Source: Embleya scabrispora DSM 41855 (GTDB lineage Bacteria; Actinomycetota; Actinomycetes; Streptomycetales; Streptomycetaceae). From it: a DNA stretch of 64,000 nt. A model generated the notes under the pieces. It saw only the letters and a program-made list of their open reading frames with translations, was not told the origin of the DNA and did no database searches. The stretch is taken from NCBI RefSeq assembly GCF_000372745.1, contig NZ_KB889562.1:201321-265320 (forward strand), given 5' to 3'. Within the stretch, counting starts at the first letter, position 1; every line of letters begins with the position of its first letter. Position numbers and translations under genes: made by a program. Positions 15,954-24,625 of the stretch are shown in pieces.

Positions 15954-16850
15954 ATGACCGAGGCATCCGACGGCATCATCGGCCTGCCCGAACCGCCCGC
16001 CCTGGGCGCCGGCGCGCTGCCGGCCGGGACCTACGCGGACCGTACGGTGTTCGTCACCGGCGGCGGCACCGGCCTGGGCAAGGCGATCGCGATCGAGTTC
16101 GCCCGACTGGGCGCGAATCTGGTGGTGGCCAGCCGCAAGGAGGACCATCTGGACGCGGCCCGCGAGGCACTGACCGAGGCCGGCGCCAAGGTGCGGACCG
16201 TGGCCTGCGACATCCGCGAGCCGGCCGAGATCGCGGCGGCCTTCGACGCGGCCGTCGACGCGTTCGGGCTCCCGGACGTGCTGATCAACAACGCGGCGGC
16301 CAACTTCCCGGTGCCGGCCGAGGAGATGTCCCCCAACGCGTGGCGCACCGTCGTGGACATCACCCTCAACGGCACCTATTTCTGCGCGCGCGAGTTCGCC
16401 CGCCGACACCTGGCGGCCGGCACGCCCGGTTCGATCGTCAACATCGGCGCGTCCTACGCCTGGACCGGCGGCCCCGGCTTCGCCCACAGCGCGGCGGCCA
16501 AGGCGGGCGTGAAGAACATGGTCGAGACCCTGGCCGTCGAGTGGGGCCCGTACGGAATCCAGGTCAACGGCCTGGTCCCGGGCCTGTTCCCGCACGAGGA
16601 CATGACCGCCGACATCAAGGGCAACCTGGCCGGCACCCACGACAAGGATCCGTGCCAGCCCGCGATGCGCGTCGGCCGACCGCGCGAACTGGGCTGGGCC
16701 GCGACCTTCCTGGCCTCGCCCTACGCGCGCTTCATCTCCGGCCACACCCTGGTCGTGGACGGTGCCAACTGGCAGCGCCGCGGCCTGGTCAACCCGCCGG
16801 TGGTCACCGTGCGGCAACAAATGGGCAAGGGCCCGTTCGAGCTGCCGTAG
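15954..16850 (+). CDS. SDR oxidoreductase, 2,4-dienoyl-CoA reductase-like
   Basis: A 298-residue short-chain dehydrogenase. Cofactor motif TGGGTGLG (35-42), NNAA motif, and the catalytic region IGASYAWTGGPGFAHSAAAK. The usual Tyr of YxxxK is Ser here (HSAAAK); the same substitution marks the DECR branch of SDRs, so this is a family trait, not damage. An RK pair follows the second strand (ASRKEDHL), favouring NADPH. About 25 residues precede the Rossmann fold, also usual in the branch. Immediately downstream of the hydratase gene, pointing to oxidation of unsaturated or branched acyl-CoA. Confidence 0.87.
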   Translation: MTEASDGIIGLPEPPALGAGALPAGTYADRTVFVTGGGTGLGKAIAIEFARLGANLVVASRKEDHLDAAREALTEAGAKVRTVACDIREPAEIAAAFDAAVDAFGLPDVLINNAAANFPVPAEEMSPNAWRTVVDITLNGTYFCAREFARRHLAAGTPGSIVNIGASYAWTGGPGFAHSAAAKAGVKNMVETLAVEWGPYGIQVNGLVPGLFPHEDMTADIKGNLAGTHDKDPCQPAMRVGRPRELGWAATFLASPYARFISGHTLVVDGANWQRRGLVNPPVVTVRQQMGKGPFELP

Positions 16851-17083
16851 GCCCCATCGGTCGCTCCGCCGGCAAACGCCCCGGCGCTTCGACACTTCGG
16901 TGCCGCGCCCCCGGCAGGCCGGGTTCTCCGGTTCGCCGGTAAGCAAACCGCCATATTGCATAAATCCGTGATATCTGCGCGCAAAGATGGACAATACGTT
17001 GGTCGGGTCGGTCGCGATTTCCCGGCGCGACCGGCCCGAGGTCACGTCCGTGCTGTTCGCCGCCCAGTGTCTCGGAGCCCCGC

Positions 17084-18223
17084 ATGTCCGATCGGCGTCT
17101 GCCCTTCCGCGCCCGCAGACACGGTGCGAGCGAACCCCCCGAACCGCCGGAGCGCTCGATGGACCCGCGGGCGGCGGACTCTCCGGAGCCGCCGCCCGTC
17201 GAACACAGCCTGATCGACGCGGCGATCTACGTGGACGGGGTACGGGTCGCCTCGCCGAGCACGCTCGCCGACACCTACCGCGAACTGCACGTCCGGCCTG
17301 GCGCCATGGCCTGGATCGGCCTCTACCGCCCCTCCGAGAGCCAACTTCTCTCCGCCGCGGACGAGTTCGACCTGCACGCGCTGGCCATCGAGGACGCCAT
17401 CGTGGCCCACCAGCGGCCCAAGCTCGAACGCTACGGGGAAACGTTGTTCGTGGTGCTGCGCGCGGCCCGCTACCTCGACGACCTCGAGGAGGTCGACTTC
17501 GGCGAGCTGCACGTCTTCCTCGGTGCCAACTTCGTGGTCACCGTCCGCCACTCCGAGTCCCCCGACCTGCGCGCGGTCCGCCGCTGGGCCGAGGACCGGC
17601 CCGAACTCCTGCGCCAGGGCCCGGAAGCGGTGCTGTACGCGATTCTGGACAGCGTCGTGGACGCCTACGCCCCGGTCGTCGGCGGCCTGCAGAACGACAT
17701 CGACGAGATCGAGGCGGAGGCATTCCTCGGCGCCCCGAACGTGTCCCGGCGGATCTACGAACTCTCCCGCGAGGTGATCGAGTTCCAGCGCGCGACCCGC
17801 CCGCTCCTGCTCATGCTCACCGACCTGTCCACCGGTTTCGACAAGTACCACGTGGACCAGGAGCTGCGCCGCTACCTGCGCGACGTCCAGGACCACGCGA
17901 CGATCGCCGTCGAACGCGTGGTCGGCTTCCGACAACTGCTCGAAGGCATCATGCGAGTCAACGCGATCGTGGTGACCCAGGCCCAGAACGAGGAGATGAG
18001 GCAGCTCACCGCGGCCAGCAACGCGCAGAACGAGGAGGTCAAGAAGATCTCCGCGTACGCCGCCATCCTGTTCGCACCGACCCTGATCGGCACCGTGTAC
18101 GGGATGAACTTCGACGACATGCCCGAACTGCACTGGACCCTCGGCTACCCCTTCGCGGTCGGCCTGATGGTCGTGGTCTGCGTCGTCCTCTATCTCATCT
18201 TCAAACGCCGGAACTGGCTCTGA
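17084..18223 (+). CDS. corA: CorA-family Mg2+/Co2+ channel
   Basis: A 379-residue CorA-type divalent cation channel. A long acidic-basic cytoplasmic domain (about 1-315) leads to two C-terminal membrane helices; the signature YGMNF (GMN at 340-342) closes helix 1, and the chain ends FKRRNWL as in CorA proteins. The N-terminal 40 residues are Pro/Glu-rich and not conserved. The ATG at 17084 fits; a later internal ATG (17159) is possible. It lies alone on the plus strand, with a 230-bp AT-richer leader upstream. Confidence 0.92.
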   Translation: MSDRRLPFRARRHGASEPPEPPERSMDPRAADSPEPPPVEHSLIDAAIYVDGVRVASPSTLADTYRELHVRPGAMAWIGLYRPSESQLLSAADEFDLHALAIEDAIVAHQRPKLERYGETLFVVLRAARYLDDLEEVDFGELHVFLGANFVVTVRHSESPDLRAVRRWAEDRPELLRQGPEAVLYAILDSVVDAYAPVVGGLQNDIDEIEAEAFLGAPNVSRRIYELSREVIEFQRATRPLLLMLTDLSTGFDKYHVDQELRRYLRDVQDHATIAVERVVGFRQLLEGIMRVNAIVVTQAQNEEMRQLTAASNAQNEEVKKISAYAAILFAPTLIGTVYGMNFDDMPELHWTLGYPFAVGLMVVVCVVLYLIFKRRNWL

Positions 18224-18325
18224 GCAGCACACCGGAGCGGAAACCTGTCGCGTTCTGTCAGGTATGCCGTCCAGGATCGTTCTCGCAAGGACGACGCAAA
18301 AGAACACCACCGGAGGAGCTCCACC

Positions 18326-19066
18326 ATGGCGCACATCGTTCTCGTTCCCGGTTACTGGCTCGGCGCGTGGGCCTGGGACCGGGTGGCCGAACCGCTGCGG
18401 GCCGCCGGGCACGACGTGCTCGCGGTGACCTTGGCGGGCCTGACGGACGAGGCCGCCGACGCCGCCGGCATCGACCTCGCGGCGCAGACCGACGCCCTGG
18501 TCGAGGAGATCACCTCGCGCGACCTCACCGACGTGGTCCTGGCCGCCCACTCGGGTGGCGCTTTCACCGCCTACGCGGCACTGGGGCGGATCCCGGACCG
18601 GATCGCCCGGATCGTCTACGTGGACTCCGGCCCGGTGGCCGAGGGCGTCTCGCTCCTGGACCTGACCGATCCCACCGACCGGGCCCGGATCGAGGCCGAG
18701 GTGGCCGAACGAGGCGACGGTCGATACACCTACCCGTGGGATCCGACGAAGGCGCCCGAGATGCTCGACGGACTCACCCCCGCCGACCTCGAGATGTTGC
18801 GCACCCGCGCGGTGGCGCAGCCGTACGCGGTCGCGGCCGGTGGCGAGCGGGTCGGCGACCCGGCCCGGCTCAAGGTGCCCGCGCACATGATCACGTGCCT
18901 GTACCCGGCCGAGCAGGTCGAGGCCATGATCGCGCAGGGGCACCCGTTCATGGCCGAGTTCGCGCTGGCCGAGGACAGGAGCGTGCACGGACTGCCGACC
19001 GGTCACTGGCCGATGTTCTCCCGCCCCGAGGAACTGGCCCGGTTGTTGTCGGACATCGCTTCCTGA
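18326..19066 (+). CDS. alpha/beta hydrolase (esterase-like)
   Basis: A 246-residue alpha/beta hydrolase of the EstA/hydroxynitrile-lyase-like group. Opens MAHIVLVPGYWLGAWAWDRV; nucleophile elbow AHSGGA with Ser76; acid region near ITCLYPAEQVE; catalytic His in LPTGHWPMFS near the C-terminus. ATG 18326 follows GGAGGAGCTCCACC. Substrate unknown. A 13-bp hairpin terminator follows the stop. Confidence 0.88.
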   Translation: MAHIVLVPGYWLGAWAWDRVAEPLRAAGHDVLAVTLAGLTDEAADAAGIDLAAQTDALVEEITSRDLTDVVLAAHSGGAFTAYAALGRIPDRIARIVYVDSGPVAEGVSLLDLTDPTDRARIEAEVAERGDGRYTYPWDPTKAPEMLDGLTPADLEMLRTRAVAQPYAVAAGGERVGDPARLKVPAHMITCLYPAEQVEAMIAQGHPFMAEFALAEDRSVHGLPTGHWPMFSRPEELARLLSDIAS

Positions 19067-19093
19067 ATTCGAGCGCGGAGCCGGCAAACCGGT

Positions 19094-19125
19094 GCGCGGG
19101 GGTGGGTTCAGCCCCACCCCCGCGC
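19094..19125 (+). terminator. hairpin terminator
   Basis: Perfect 13-bp stem GCGCGGGGGTGGG / CCCACCCCCGCGC with a 6-nt loop, after the hydrolase gene. Confidence 0.7.
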
Positions 19126-19211
19126 GGGGTGCCTCCCCAGTGACCTGCGCGCTCGTCGCCCGACACACTGGTGCAACCAGCAGCGCACGGTACATCCACG
19201 GGAGGACCCTC

Positions 19212-20525
19212 ATGAGCACGCTCACGCCGCACAGCGCCGATCCACCGGCAAGGGGTCGGTGGTTGGGCCGGGCGCTGCTGTCCGCCTGGCGTGGCTTCGT
19301 GCTGGTCTTCCTCTCCGTACCGGCCCTCGCACTGTTCATCACCTGCGTCGTGTTCATGGCACTCGTGCCGCTGGGCGTCGGCCTGCTGTTCTTCTTTCCG
19401 CTGATACTGCTGCTGCGCGCCACCGCCAACCTGACCCGGACCGCGATGGGCTCGTGGTCCGACGTCCCGATCGCGGTCCCCTACCGGCGGTTGCCGCAGG
19501 GCAGGGGCGTGACCGGGCTGTGGCGGCGGACCCGGCAGGCGATCACCGAGGGGGCCACCTGGCGGGACCTGCTGTGGGCACTGTTGTACCTGCCGTCGAG
19601 CCTGCTGCTCGCGTGCCTGCCGATGATGCTGATCGTGAACGGCCTGCACGGCGTGCTGATGCCCTTCCTGTGGGAGGTGGCCTACCGACACGTCGACCCG
19701 CAGTGGTACACGTTCATCAAGGTGGACAGCTCGCAACGGGCCGGCCTCGCGCTGCCGTGGGGCCTGGTCCAGATGATCGCCGGCCTGGCCCTCGCCCCCT
19801 GGTTCGCCCGAGTCAACGCACTGTGGAACCGGTCCCTGCTCGCCCCCACCAAGGAGGCCGAGTTGGCGCTGCGGGTCCAGCACCTGACCGAGAGCCGGAC
19901 CGACGCCGTGGACGCCTCGGCGGCCGAACTGCGCCGGATCGAGCGCGACCTGCACGACGGCGCGCAGGCCCGCCTGGTCGCGATGGGCATGAACCTGGGC
20001 GCCGCGGAGGCGCTGCTGAGCACCGACCCGGAGGCCGCCCGCACGCTGCTCGCGGAGACCCGTGCCGCCTCCGCCAAGGCCCTGCACGAACTGCGCGACC
20101 TGGTCCGGGGCATCCACCCGCCGGTGCTCTCCGACCGCGGTCTGGGCGACGCGGTGCGCGCGGTGGCCCTGGAGAGCCCGCTCGACGTCAACGTCAACGT
20201 CACGCTGCCCGCCCGGCCCGAGCTTCCGCTGGAATCCGCGGCCTACTTCGCGGTCACCGAGGTGCTCACCAACGCGGCCAAGCACTCCGGCGGACAACAC
20301 GTCGAGATCGATCTGACCTACGTGGACGGCAAGTTGCGGATCACCGTCACCGACGACGGCGTCGGTGGTGCCGACCTGATGAAGGGCACCGGTCTGCGCG
20401 GCATCGAGCGGCGACTCGATACATTCGACGGAACGCTCGCCCTCGACTCCCCCGAGGGCGGCCCGACGACTGTGATCATGGAGCTGCCGTGCGACTTGTC
20501 CTCGCGGAAGACCTCGCTCTCCTGA
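19212..20525 (+). CDS. sensor histidine kinase (NarL-system type)
   Basis: A 437-residue membrane kinase. Four or more helices fall in residues 20-210 within a 'Sensor'-type domain; a dimerisation helix follows with ERDLHDGAQARLV (phospho-acceptor His at about 248), then the HATPase_c domain with VTEVLTNAAKHSGG (N box) and VTDDGVGGADL (G box). ATG 19212 is preceded by GGGAGGACC. The response regulator gene begins inside its 3' end (20489), a 37-bp overlap, so both proteins are made together. Stimulus unknown. Confidence 0.92.
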   Translation: MSTLTPHSADPPARGRWLGRALLSAWRGFVLVFLSVPALALFITCVVFMALVPLGVGLLFFFPLILLLRATANLTRTAMGSWSDVPIAVPYRRLPQGRGVTGLWRRTRQAITEGATWRDLLWALLYLPSSLLLACLPMMLIVNGLHGVLMPFLWEVAYRHVDPQWYTFIKVDSSQRAGLALPWGLVQMIAGLALAPWFARVNALWNRSLLAPTKEAELALRVQHLTESRTDAVDASAAELRRIERDLHDGAQARLVAMGMNLGAAEALLSTDPEAARTLLAETRAASAKALHELRDLVRGIHPPVLSDRGLGDAVRAVALESPLDVNVNVTLPARPELPLESAAYFAVTEVLTNAAKHSGGQHVEIDLTYVDGKLRITVTDDGVGGADLMKGTGLRGIERRLDTFDGTLALDSPEGGPTTVIMELPCDLSSRKTSLS

Positions 20526-21139
20526 GGGACGGGCTCGTCCGCCTGCTCCAGGCCCACGGCTTCGAGATCGTCGCCGCCGTGGACAACGGTCCCGAACTGC
20601 TCAGGGCCCTGGTGGAACACAAGCCGGACGTCGCGGTCGTCGACGTCCGGCTGCCGCCGACCTTCACCGACGAGGGCCTCCAGGCCGCCCTGGAGGCCCG
20701 TCGGCGTGTTCCGGGGCTGCCGATTCTGGTGCTGTCGCAGTACGTCGAGCAGCTGTACGCCCGCGAATTGCTCGCGGACGGCACCGGTGCGGTCGGCTAC
20801 CTGCTCAAGGATCGGGTGTTCAACACGGACGAGTTCGTGGACGCGGTCCGCCGAGTGGCGTCGGGGGGCACCGCGATGGACCCCGAGGTGATCTCGAAGC
20901 TGCTCGCCCGCAATGTGCGGGACAAACCGCTGGCGCAGCTGACACCGCGCGAGCGCGAGGTGCTCGAGCTGATGGCCGAGGGCTGTTCGAACGCGGCCAT
21001 CGCGGGGCGGCTGTTCGTCTCGGAGGGTGCGGTGAGCAAGCACACCACGAACATCTTCGCGAAGTTGTCGATCGACACGTCGGACGAGACGAATCGGCGC
21101 GTACTCGCCGTGCTGGCCTATCTCAACGGGAGCAACTGA
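20489..21139 (+). CDS. NarL/FixJ-family response regulator
   Basis: A 216-residue response regulator: receiver domain with phospho-acceptor Asp52 (VVDVRLPP) and Lys in YLLKDRV, followed by a LuxR HTH (TPREREVLELMAEGCSN, then EGAVSKHTTNIFAKL). GTG 20489 lies within the kinase gene and is the only start that keeps the full receiver (RLVLAEDLALLRDG). It forms a two-component system with the overlapping kinase. Confidence 0.92.
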   Translation: MRLVLAEDLALLRDGLVRLLQAHGFEIVAAVDNGPELLRALVEHKPDVAVVDVRLPPTFTDEGLQAALEARRRVPGLPILVLSQYVEQLYARELLADGTGAVGYLLKDRVFNTDEFVDAVRRVASGGTAMDPEVISKLLARNVRDKPLAQLTPREREVLELMAEGCSNAAIAGRLFVSEGAVSKHTTNIFAKLSIDTSDETNRRVLAVLAYLNGSN

Positions 21140-21280
21140 CACGCAGTCGACGGGGCCGGGACGCTTGTGGCAGGCCGGGGAACCTCCGACGAAGGCGACC
21201 GGACGAGGCAGTCGACCACACGGGCGATCGGTGGAAACGCTCTCACGACGGACGACCGGGTCGGGTCGCCGCGCGGGCGG

Positions 21281-21484
21281 TCACGAACCGGTGGTCAGCC
21301 GCAACAACCGGTCCCGTTCCTCCTCCACGATGCGCTGCGCGCGCAGCACGACGGCCTCGGGCACGCCGTCCGGCAGTTCTCCGAAATCGCGGAATCGGCG
21401 GAGGTCGCGTGGACGAACACCGGTGATGTCGTAGGCCTTCAACGCGGCGAGCGACACGGCGTAGTCGTCGAGTGTGCGAGGCAT
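21281..21484 (-). CDS. small hypothetical protein (67 aa)
   Basis: ATG 21484 follows AGAAGGAGA. The 67-residue product MPRTLDDYAVSLAALKAYD is predicted to be helical, with an RDLRRFRDFGELPDGVPE middle and a charged EEERDRLLRL end. A longer upstream frame exists but has no ribosome site. Not a family I can name. Convergent with the response regulator gene. Confidence 0.6.
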   Translation of the reverse strand: MPRTLDDYAVSLAALKAYDITGVRPRDLRRFRDFGELPDGVPEAVVLRAQRIVEEERDRLLRLTTGS

Positions 21485-21957
21485 GGTCTCCTTCTCGCGC
21501 GCTGGGAGGTCCGATGCGGGCACCTCGGGCGAGCCGGCGTCGGCCGGATCAGGGCTGCTGTCGTACACGCTGCCCCCGTCTGATGTTGTCAACGTCATTG
21601 CGGCGGTGCAGGTTCCCGGTACCAATCTTCCGGACGGGAAGGCGCGGGTCGCTCCCCCGTACGGATGAACTTCACGACGCCTTCCGCAGGAGGCGCCGCA
21701 CTTCTGTACTCCCCTCGCCACAGCGCACGAGCCGCACGCACTCGACGAAGGCTGATCACCACACGGTGTTCGAGGAAGCACAGATTGTCATGACGCGGGG
21801 CACAAAGCCAAGCATCTTTTGCTACCGGTTCGAATCCGACGCCTTTCGCACGGTTCCGCGCCCGGGCCCGGGGAACAAGCGCGCACGATGATACGTTCGG
21901 CCTGGTAAGTGTTTTGACCCTGAATTGCCCGTTGAGCAAGTCGAACAAGGAGCGTGC
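21485..21957. other. intergenic stretch, leader region of CNNM genes
   Basis: About 470 bp of lower GC without a supported gene. It should contain the promoter of the leader ORF and CNNM operon. A GGTTCGAATCC T-loop-like string occurs at about 21825, but no cloverleaf can be drawn around it. Confidence 0.5.
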
Positions 21958-22044
21958 GTGTCCGCCCAAGAGACGGACCCCCCTAGTACCGGTCCCTCCC
22001 GAGACTGTGATCGAAGCCGCGACGTCCGGGAGGCGGTCTCATGA
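21958..22044 (+). CDS. candidate leader peptide of the CNNM operon (28 aa)
   Basis: GTG 21958 lies 5 nt after AAGGAG; the frame runs 28 codons and its TGA overlaps the ATG of the next gene (ATGA). The peptide starts VSAQETDPPSTGPSRDCD and is rich in acidic residues, Ser, Arg and Pro, without membrane or known-domain features. Acidic/Pro clusters at the N-terminus recall MgtL-type leader peptides that respond to Mg2+ in enterobacteria. It may couple or regulate translation of the transporter gene; see the hairpin entry. Confidence 0.5.
   Translation: MSAQETDPPSTGPSRDCDRSRDVREAVS
21995..22033 (+). promoter_or_regulatory. hairpin masking the CNNM ribosome site
   Basis: CCTCCCG (21995-22001) can pair with CGGGAGG (22027-22033), which is the Shine-Dalgarno of the gene starting at ATG 22041. 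The whole hairpin lies inside the 28-codon leader ORF, so a ribosome translating the leader would open it. Confidence 0.45.
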
Positions 22045-23468
22045 CCGCGGCTCTGGGCATAGCCGCGATCGTCGTGCTGACCCTCGGTACCGGTTTCTTC
22101 GTCGCCCAGGAGTTCGCCTACGTGGCGGCCGATCGCAGCCTGCTGCGCCGCCGTGCCGAATCCGGCGACAAGGCCGCGGCCCGGGCGATGACGGTGATGG
22201 GGCGACTTTCGTTCATGCTGTCCGGTGCCCAGTTGGGCATCACCGTGACGGCCCTGCTGGTCGGCTTCATCGCCGAACCCGCGCTCGCGGCGGTGATCTC
22301 CCCCCTCCTGGACCTGATCGCCGTCCCCGACGGCGTGGTCCCGGTGATCTCGCTGATCCTCGGCTTCGCGGTGGCCACCGCGATCCAGATGGTGCTCGGT
22401 GAGCTGGTCCCCAAGAACTGGGGCATCGCCGAACCCGAACGGGTGGCGATCCTGCTCGGCCGACCCACGCTGGTCTACCTCAAGGTCGCCGGCCCGCTGA
22501 TCCGCCTCTTCGACACGCTGGCCAACCGCATCGTGCGGGCGATAGGCATCGAGCCGGTCGAGGAGCTGCACGGCGGCGCCACCACCGAGGAACTCGCGCA
22601 CATCGTCGACGAGGCCGGCCGGGACGGCGACCTCGACCCCGCTCTGTCCGGGATCCTGCGCCGCGCGATCGCCTTCGGCGACCTGACCGTGGATCAGGTG
22701 ATGGTGCCGCGTCCGGACGTGGTCCGGGTGCGGGCCGAGACCACCGCCGCCGAGTTGATCGAGCTGGTCGCCGAGTGCGGCCACTCGCACTATCCGGTGG
22801 TCGGCGAGCGGGTGGACGACGTACTGGGCGTGGTCGGGGTGGCCTGCCTCCTGGAGGTGGCGCCCGAGGACGCCGCGCACGTGAGCGCCGGGTCGATCGC
22901 GCGCCCCGCGCTGCTCGTCCCGGACACCGCCGGGCTGGCCTCGCTGCTCGAACAGCTACGGGCCGCGCACGAGGAGTTCGCGGTCGTGCTGGACGAGCAC
23001 GGCGGCCTGGCCGGGATCGTCACCTACGAGGACGTGGCCGAGGAACTGGTCGGCGAGATCGCCGACGAGAGCGACGACGAGGACCCCGTCGACACCGAGC
23101 CCGAGGACGGCTGGTGGCGGCTGGACGCGGGGCTGCGCGTGGACGAGACCGAGCGGATCGTCGGCGCGGAGCTGCCGGACGGCCCGTACGACACCCTCGG
23201 CGGCCTGGTCATCGCGCACCTGGGCCGACTGCCCGAGGTGGGCGATCGGATCAGGGTGCCCGACCCCGACGAGGTGCGCGCCGGGCGCACGCCCGACGAG
23301 GACGACGAACCGATCCGCTACACCGAGATCGAGGTGCTCGAGGTCGAGCGGCACGTGCCGGCGCTGGTCCGGATCCGCGTACTGACCTCGGCCCCCGCGT
23401 TCCCCCGGGACGCTTCCGAATGGAGCGCCGAGGGGCGCTCCAAGCGCAACACAGAGGTGACCGCATGA
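22041..23468 (+). CDS. CNNM/CorC-type transporter (hemolysin-like, DUF21-CBS-CorC)
   Basis: A 475-residue membrane protein. DUF21/CNNM domain with about four hydrophobic segments (residues 1-150; FFVAQEFAYVAADRS and VLGELVPKNWGIAEPE are family motifs), a CBS pair (about 205-335; VMVPRPDVVRV, VLDEHGGLAGIVTYEDVAEE) and a C-terminal CorC_HlyC domain (about 350-445; LGGLVIAHLGRLPEVGD). The family is linked to Mg2+/Co2+ efflux or homeostasis. ATG 22041 overlaps the leader ORF stop; its stop overlaps the start of the next gene. Confidence 0.9.
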   Translation: MTAALGIAAIVVLTLGTGFFVAQEFAYVAADRSLLRRRAESGDKAAARAMTVMGRLSFMLSGAQLGITVTALLVGFIAEPALAAVISPLLDLIAVPDGVVPVISLILGFAVATAIQMVLGELVPKNWGIAEPERVAILLGRPTLVYLKVAGPLIRLFDTLANRIVRAIGIEPVEELHGGATTEELAHIVDEAGRDGDLDPALSGILRRAIAFGDLTVDQVMVPRPDVVRVRAETTAAELIELVAECGHSHYPVVGERVDDVLGVVGVACLLEVAPEDAAHVSAGSIARPALLVPDTAGLASLLEQLRAAHEEFAVVLDEHGGLAGIVTYEDVAEELVGEIADESDDEDPVDTEPEDGWWRLDAGLRVDETERIVGAELPDGPYDTLGGLVIAHLGRLPEVGDRIRVPDPDEVRAGRTPDEDDEPIRYTEIEVLEVERHVPALVRIRVLTSAPAFPRDASEWSAEGRSKRNTEVTA

Positions 23469-24532
23469 CCCCGTCCCTGGCCTCCGGGGGTGGCCTGGGC
23501 TCGCTGGAACTGGGCCTGTGGCCGGCGCTGGCCGTCACCATCGCGCTGCTCGTGGGCAACGCGTTCTTCGTCGCGGCCGAGTTCGCGATGGTGGCCGCGC
23601 GCCGGCATCGCCTGGAGGCGCTGGTCGCCGAGCGCAAGCGCGGCGCGAAGTCGGCGCTGGCCGGCGTGCGCGAGCTGTCGCTGATGCTGGCCGGCGCCCA
23701 GCTCGGTATCACCATGTGTTCGCTGGGCCTGGGCATCGTCTCCGAACCGGCCATCGCGACCATGCTCGACCCGCTCTTCGACGCGGTCGGCATGCCGGCC
23801 GCGGCGGGGCACGCGGTGGCGTTCACGATCGCGCTGGTGGTCGTGGTGATCCTGCACATGGTGCTGGGCGAGATGGCGCCCAAGTCCTGGGCGATCGCCG
23901 GCCCGGAGAAGGTCGCGCTCGTGCTCGCGCCGTCCTTCCGCGGCTACACCCGGGTGGTGCGGCCGCTCTTGCTGGCGATGAACGGGGTCAGCAACGCGAT
24001 CCTGCGGCTGGCCCGGGTCGACCCCAAGGACGAGCTGTCCCATCCCAAGGACGCGGAGGGACTGCGCCGCCTGGTCGGCGAGTCCCGCCGACTCGGCCTG
24101 ATCGACGGTTCGTCGCACGACGTGCTCTCCGGCACGCTGCGCACGCACACCGAACCGCTGGCCCGACTGGTCGTGCCGACCGCCGAGATCGACTCGGTGC
24201 CGGCCGACGCGGGACCGGACGAGATCGTCGCGATGTCCCGGCGCAACGGCCGCAACCGGCTGCTGGTGCGGAGCGAGGACGGCACGCTGTTCGGCGTGGT
24301 GCACATCCGCAAGGTGCTCACGTCGCGCACCCAGAGTTCCGGCAACACCGCCGGCGAGTTGGCCACTTCGGTGCTCACTCTGGGCGTGGACACCCCGATC
24401 CAGCGTGCCGTGGCCGCCCTTCAGGAACGCCGCGCGTCGCTGGCCCTGGTACACGCCGCCGACGGCACCCTGCTGGGCCTGGTCGGCCTCGACGACCTCC
24501 TGGGCAGCGTCCTGGGCGCGAGCGCGGCGTAG
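23465..24532 (+). CDS. second CNNM-type protein lacking CorC domain
   Basis: A 355-residue paralogue coupled by ATGA to the previous gene. DUF21 domain (about 15-200; FFVAAEFAMVAARRHRLE, VLGEMAPKSWAIAGPE) and a CBS pair (about 215-350; VVHIRKVLTSR, LVGLDDLLGSVLG), ending without the CorC_HlyC domain. Such long/short CNNM pairs are common in actinobacteria and may form heterodimers; that is an inference. A strong hairpin follows the stop. Confidence 0.9.
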   Translation: MTPSLASGGGLGSLELGLWPALAVTIALLVGNAFFVAAEFAMVAARRHRLEALVAERKRGAKSALAGVRELSLMLAGAQLGITMCSLGLGIVSEPAIATMLDPLFDAVGMPAAAGHAVAFTIALVVVVILHMVLGEMAPKSWAIAGPEKVALVLAPSFRGYTRVVRPLLLAMNGVSNAILRLARVDPKDELSHPKDAEGLRRLVGESRRLGLIDGSSHDVLSGTLRTHTEPLARLVVPTAEIDSVPADAGPDEIVAMSRRNGRNRLLVRSEDGTLFGVVHIRKVLTSRTQSSGNTAGELATSVLTLGVDTPIQRAVAALQERRASLALVHAADGTLLGLVGLDDLLGSVLGASAA

Positions 24533-24540
24533 CGCGCGAC

Positions 24541-24583
24541 GCGCGAGGTCCCGCCCGACTCCGGTCGCGGCGGGGCCTCGCGC
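24541..24583. terminator. hairpin terminator
   Basis: GCGCGAGGTCCCGCC / GGCGGGGCCTCGCGC, 15-bp stem with one G-T type mismatch, between the CNNM operon and the convergent epoxide hydrolase gene. Confidence 0.65.
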
Positions 24584-24625
24584 CCGACCACCCCTCCCGT
24601 GCCGCCGGGGTCGAAGTGGCCCGGC

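Noticed and set aside
16440-16520. Missing Tyr in the SDR YxxxK motif as a possible inactivating mutation
   Set aside because: The HSAAAK form is normal for the 2,4-dienoyl-CoA reductase branch.
21815-21845. GGTTCGAATCC string resembling a tRNA T-loop
   Set aside because: Stem pairing fails (only 3 of 5 pairs) and no acceptor, D or anticodon arms can be drawn around it on either strand.
21595-21969. Minus-strand 124-codon frame over the CNNM leader region
   Set aside because: Lower GC third positions, no ribosome site, and it overlaps the better supported leader ORF.
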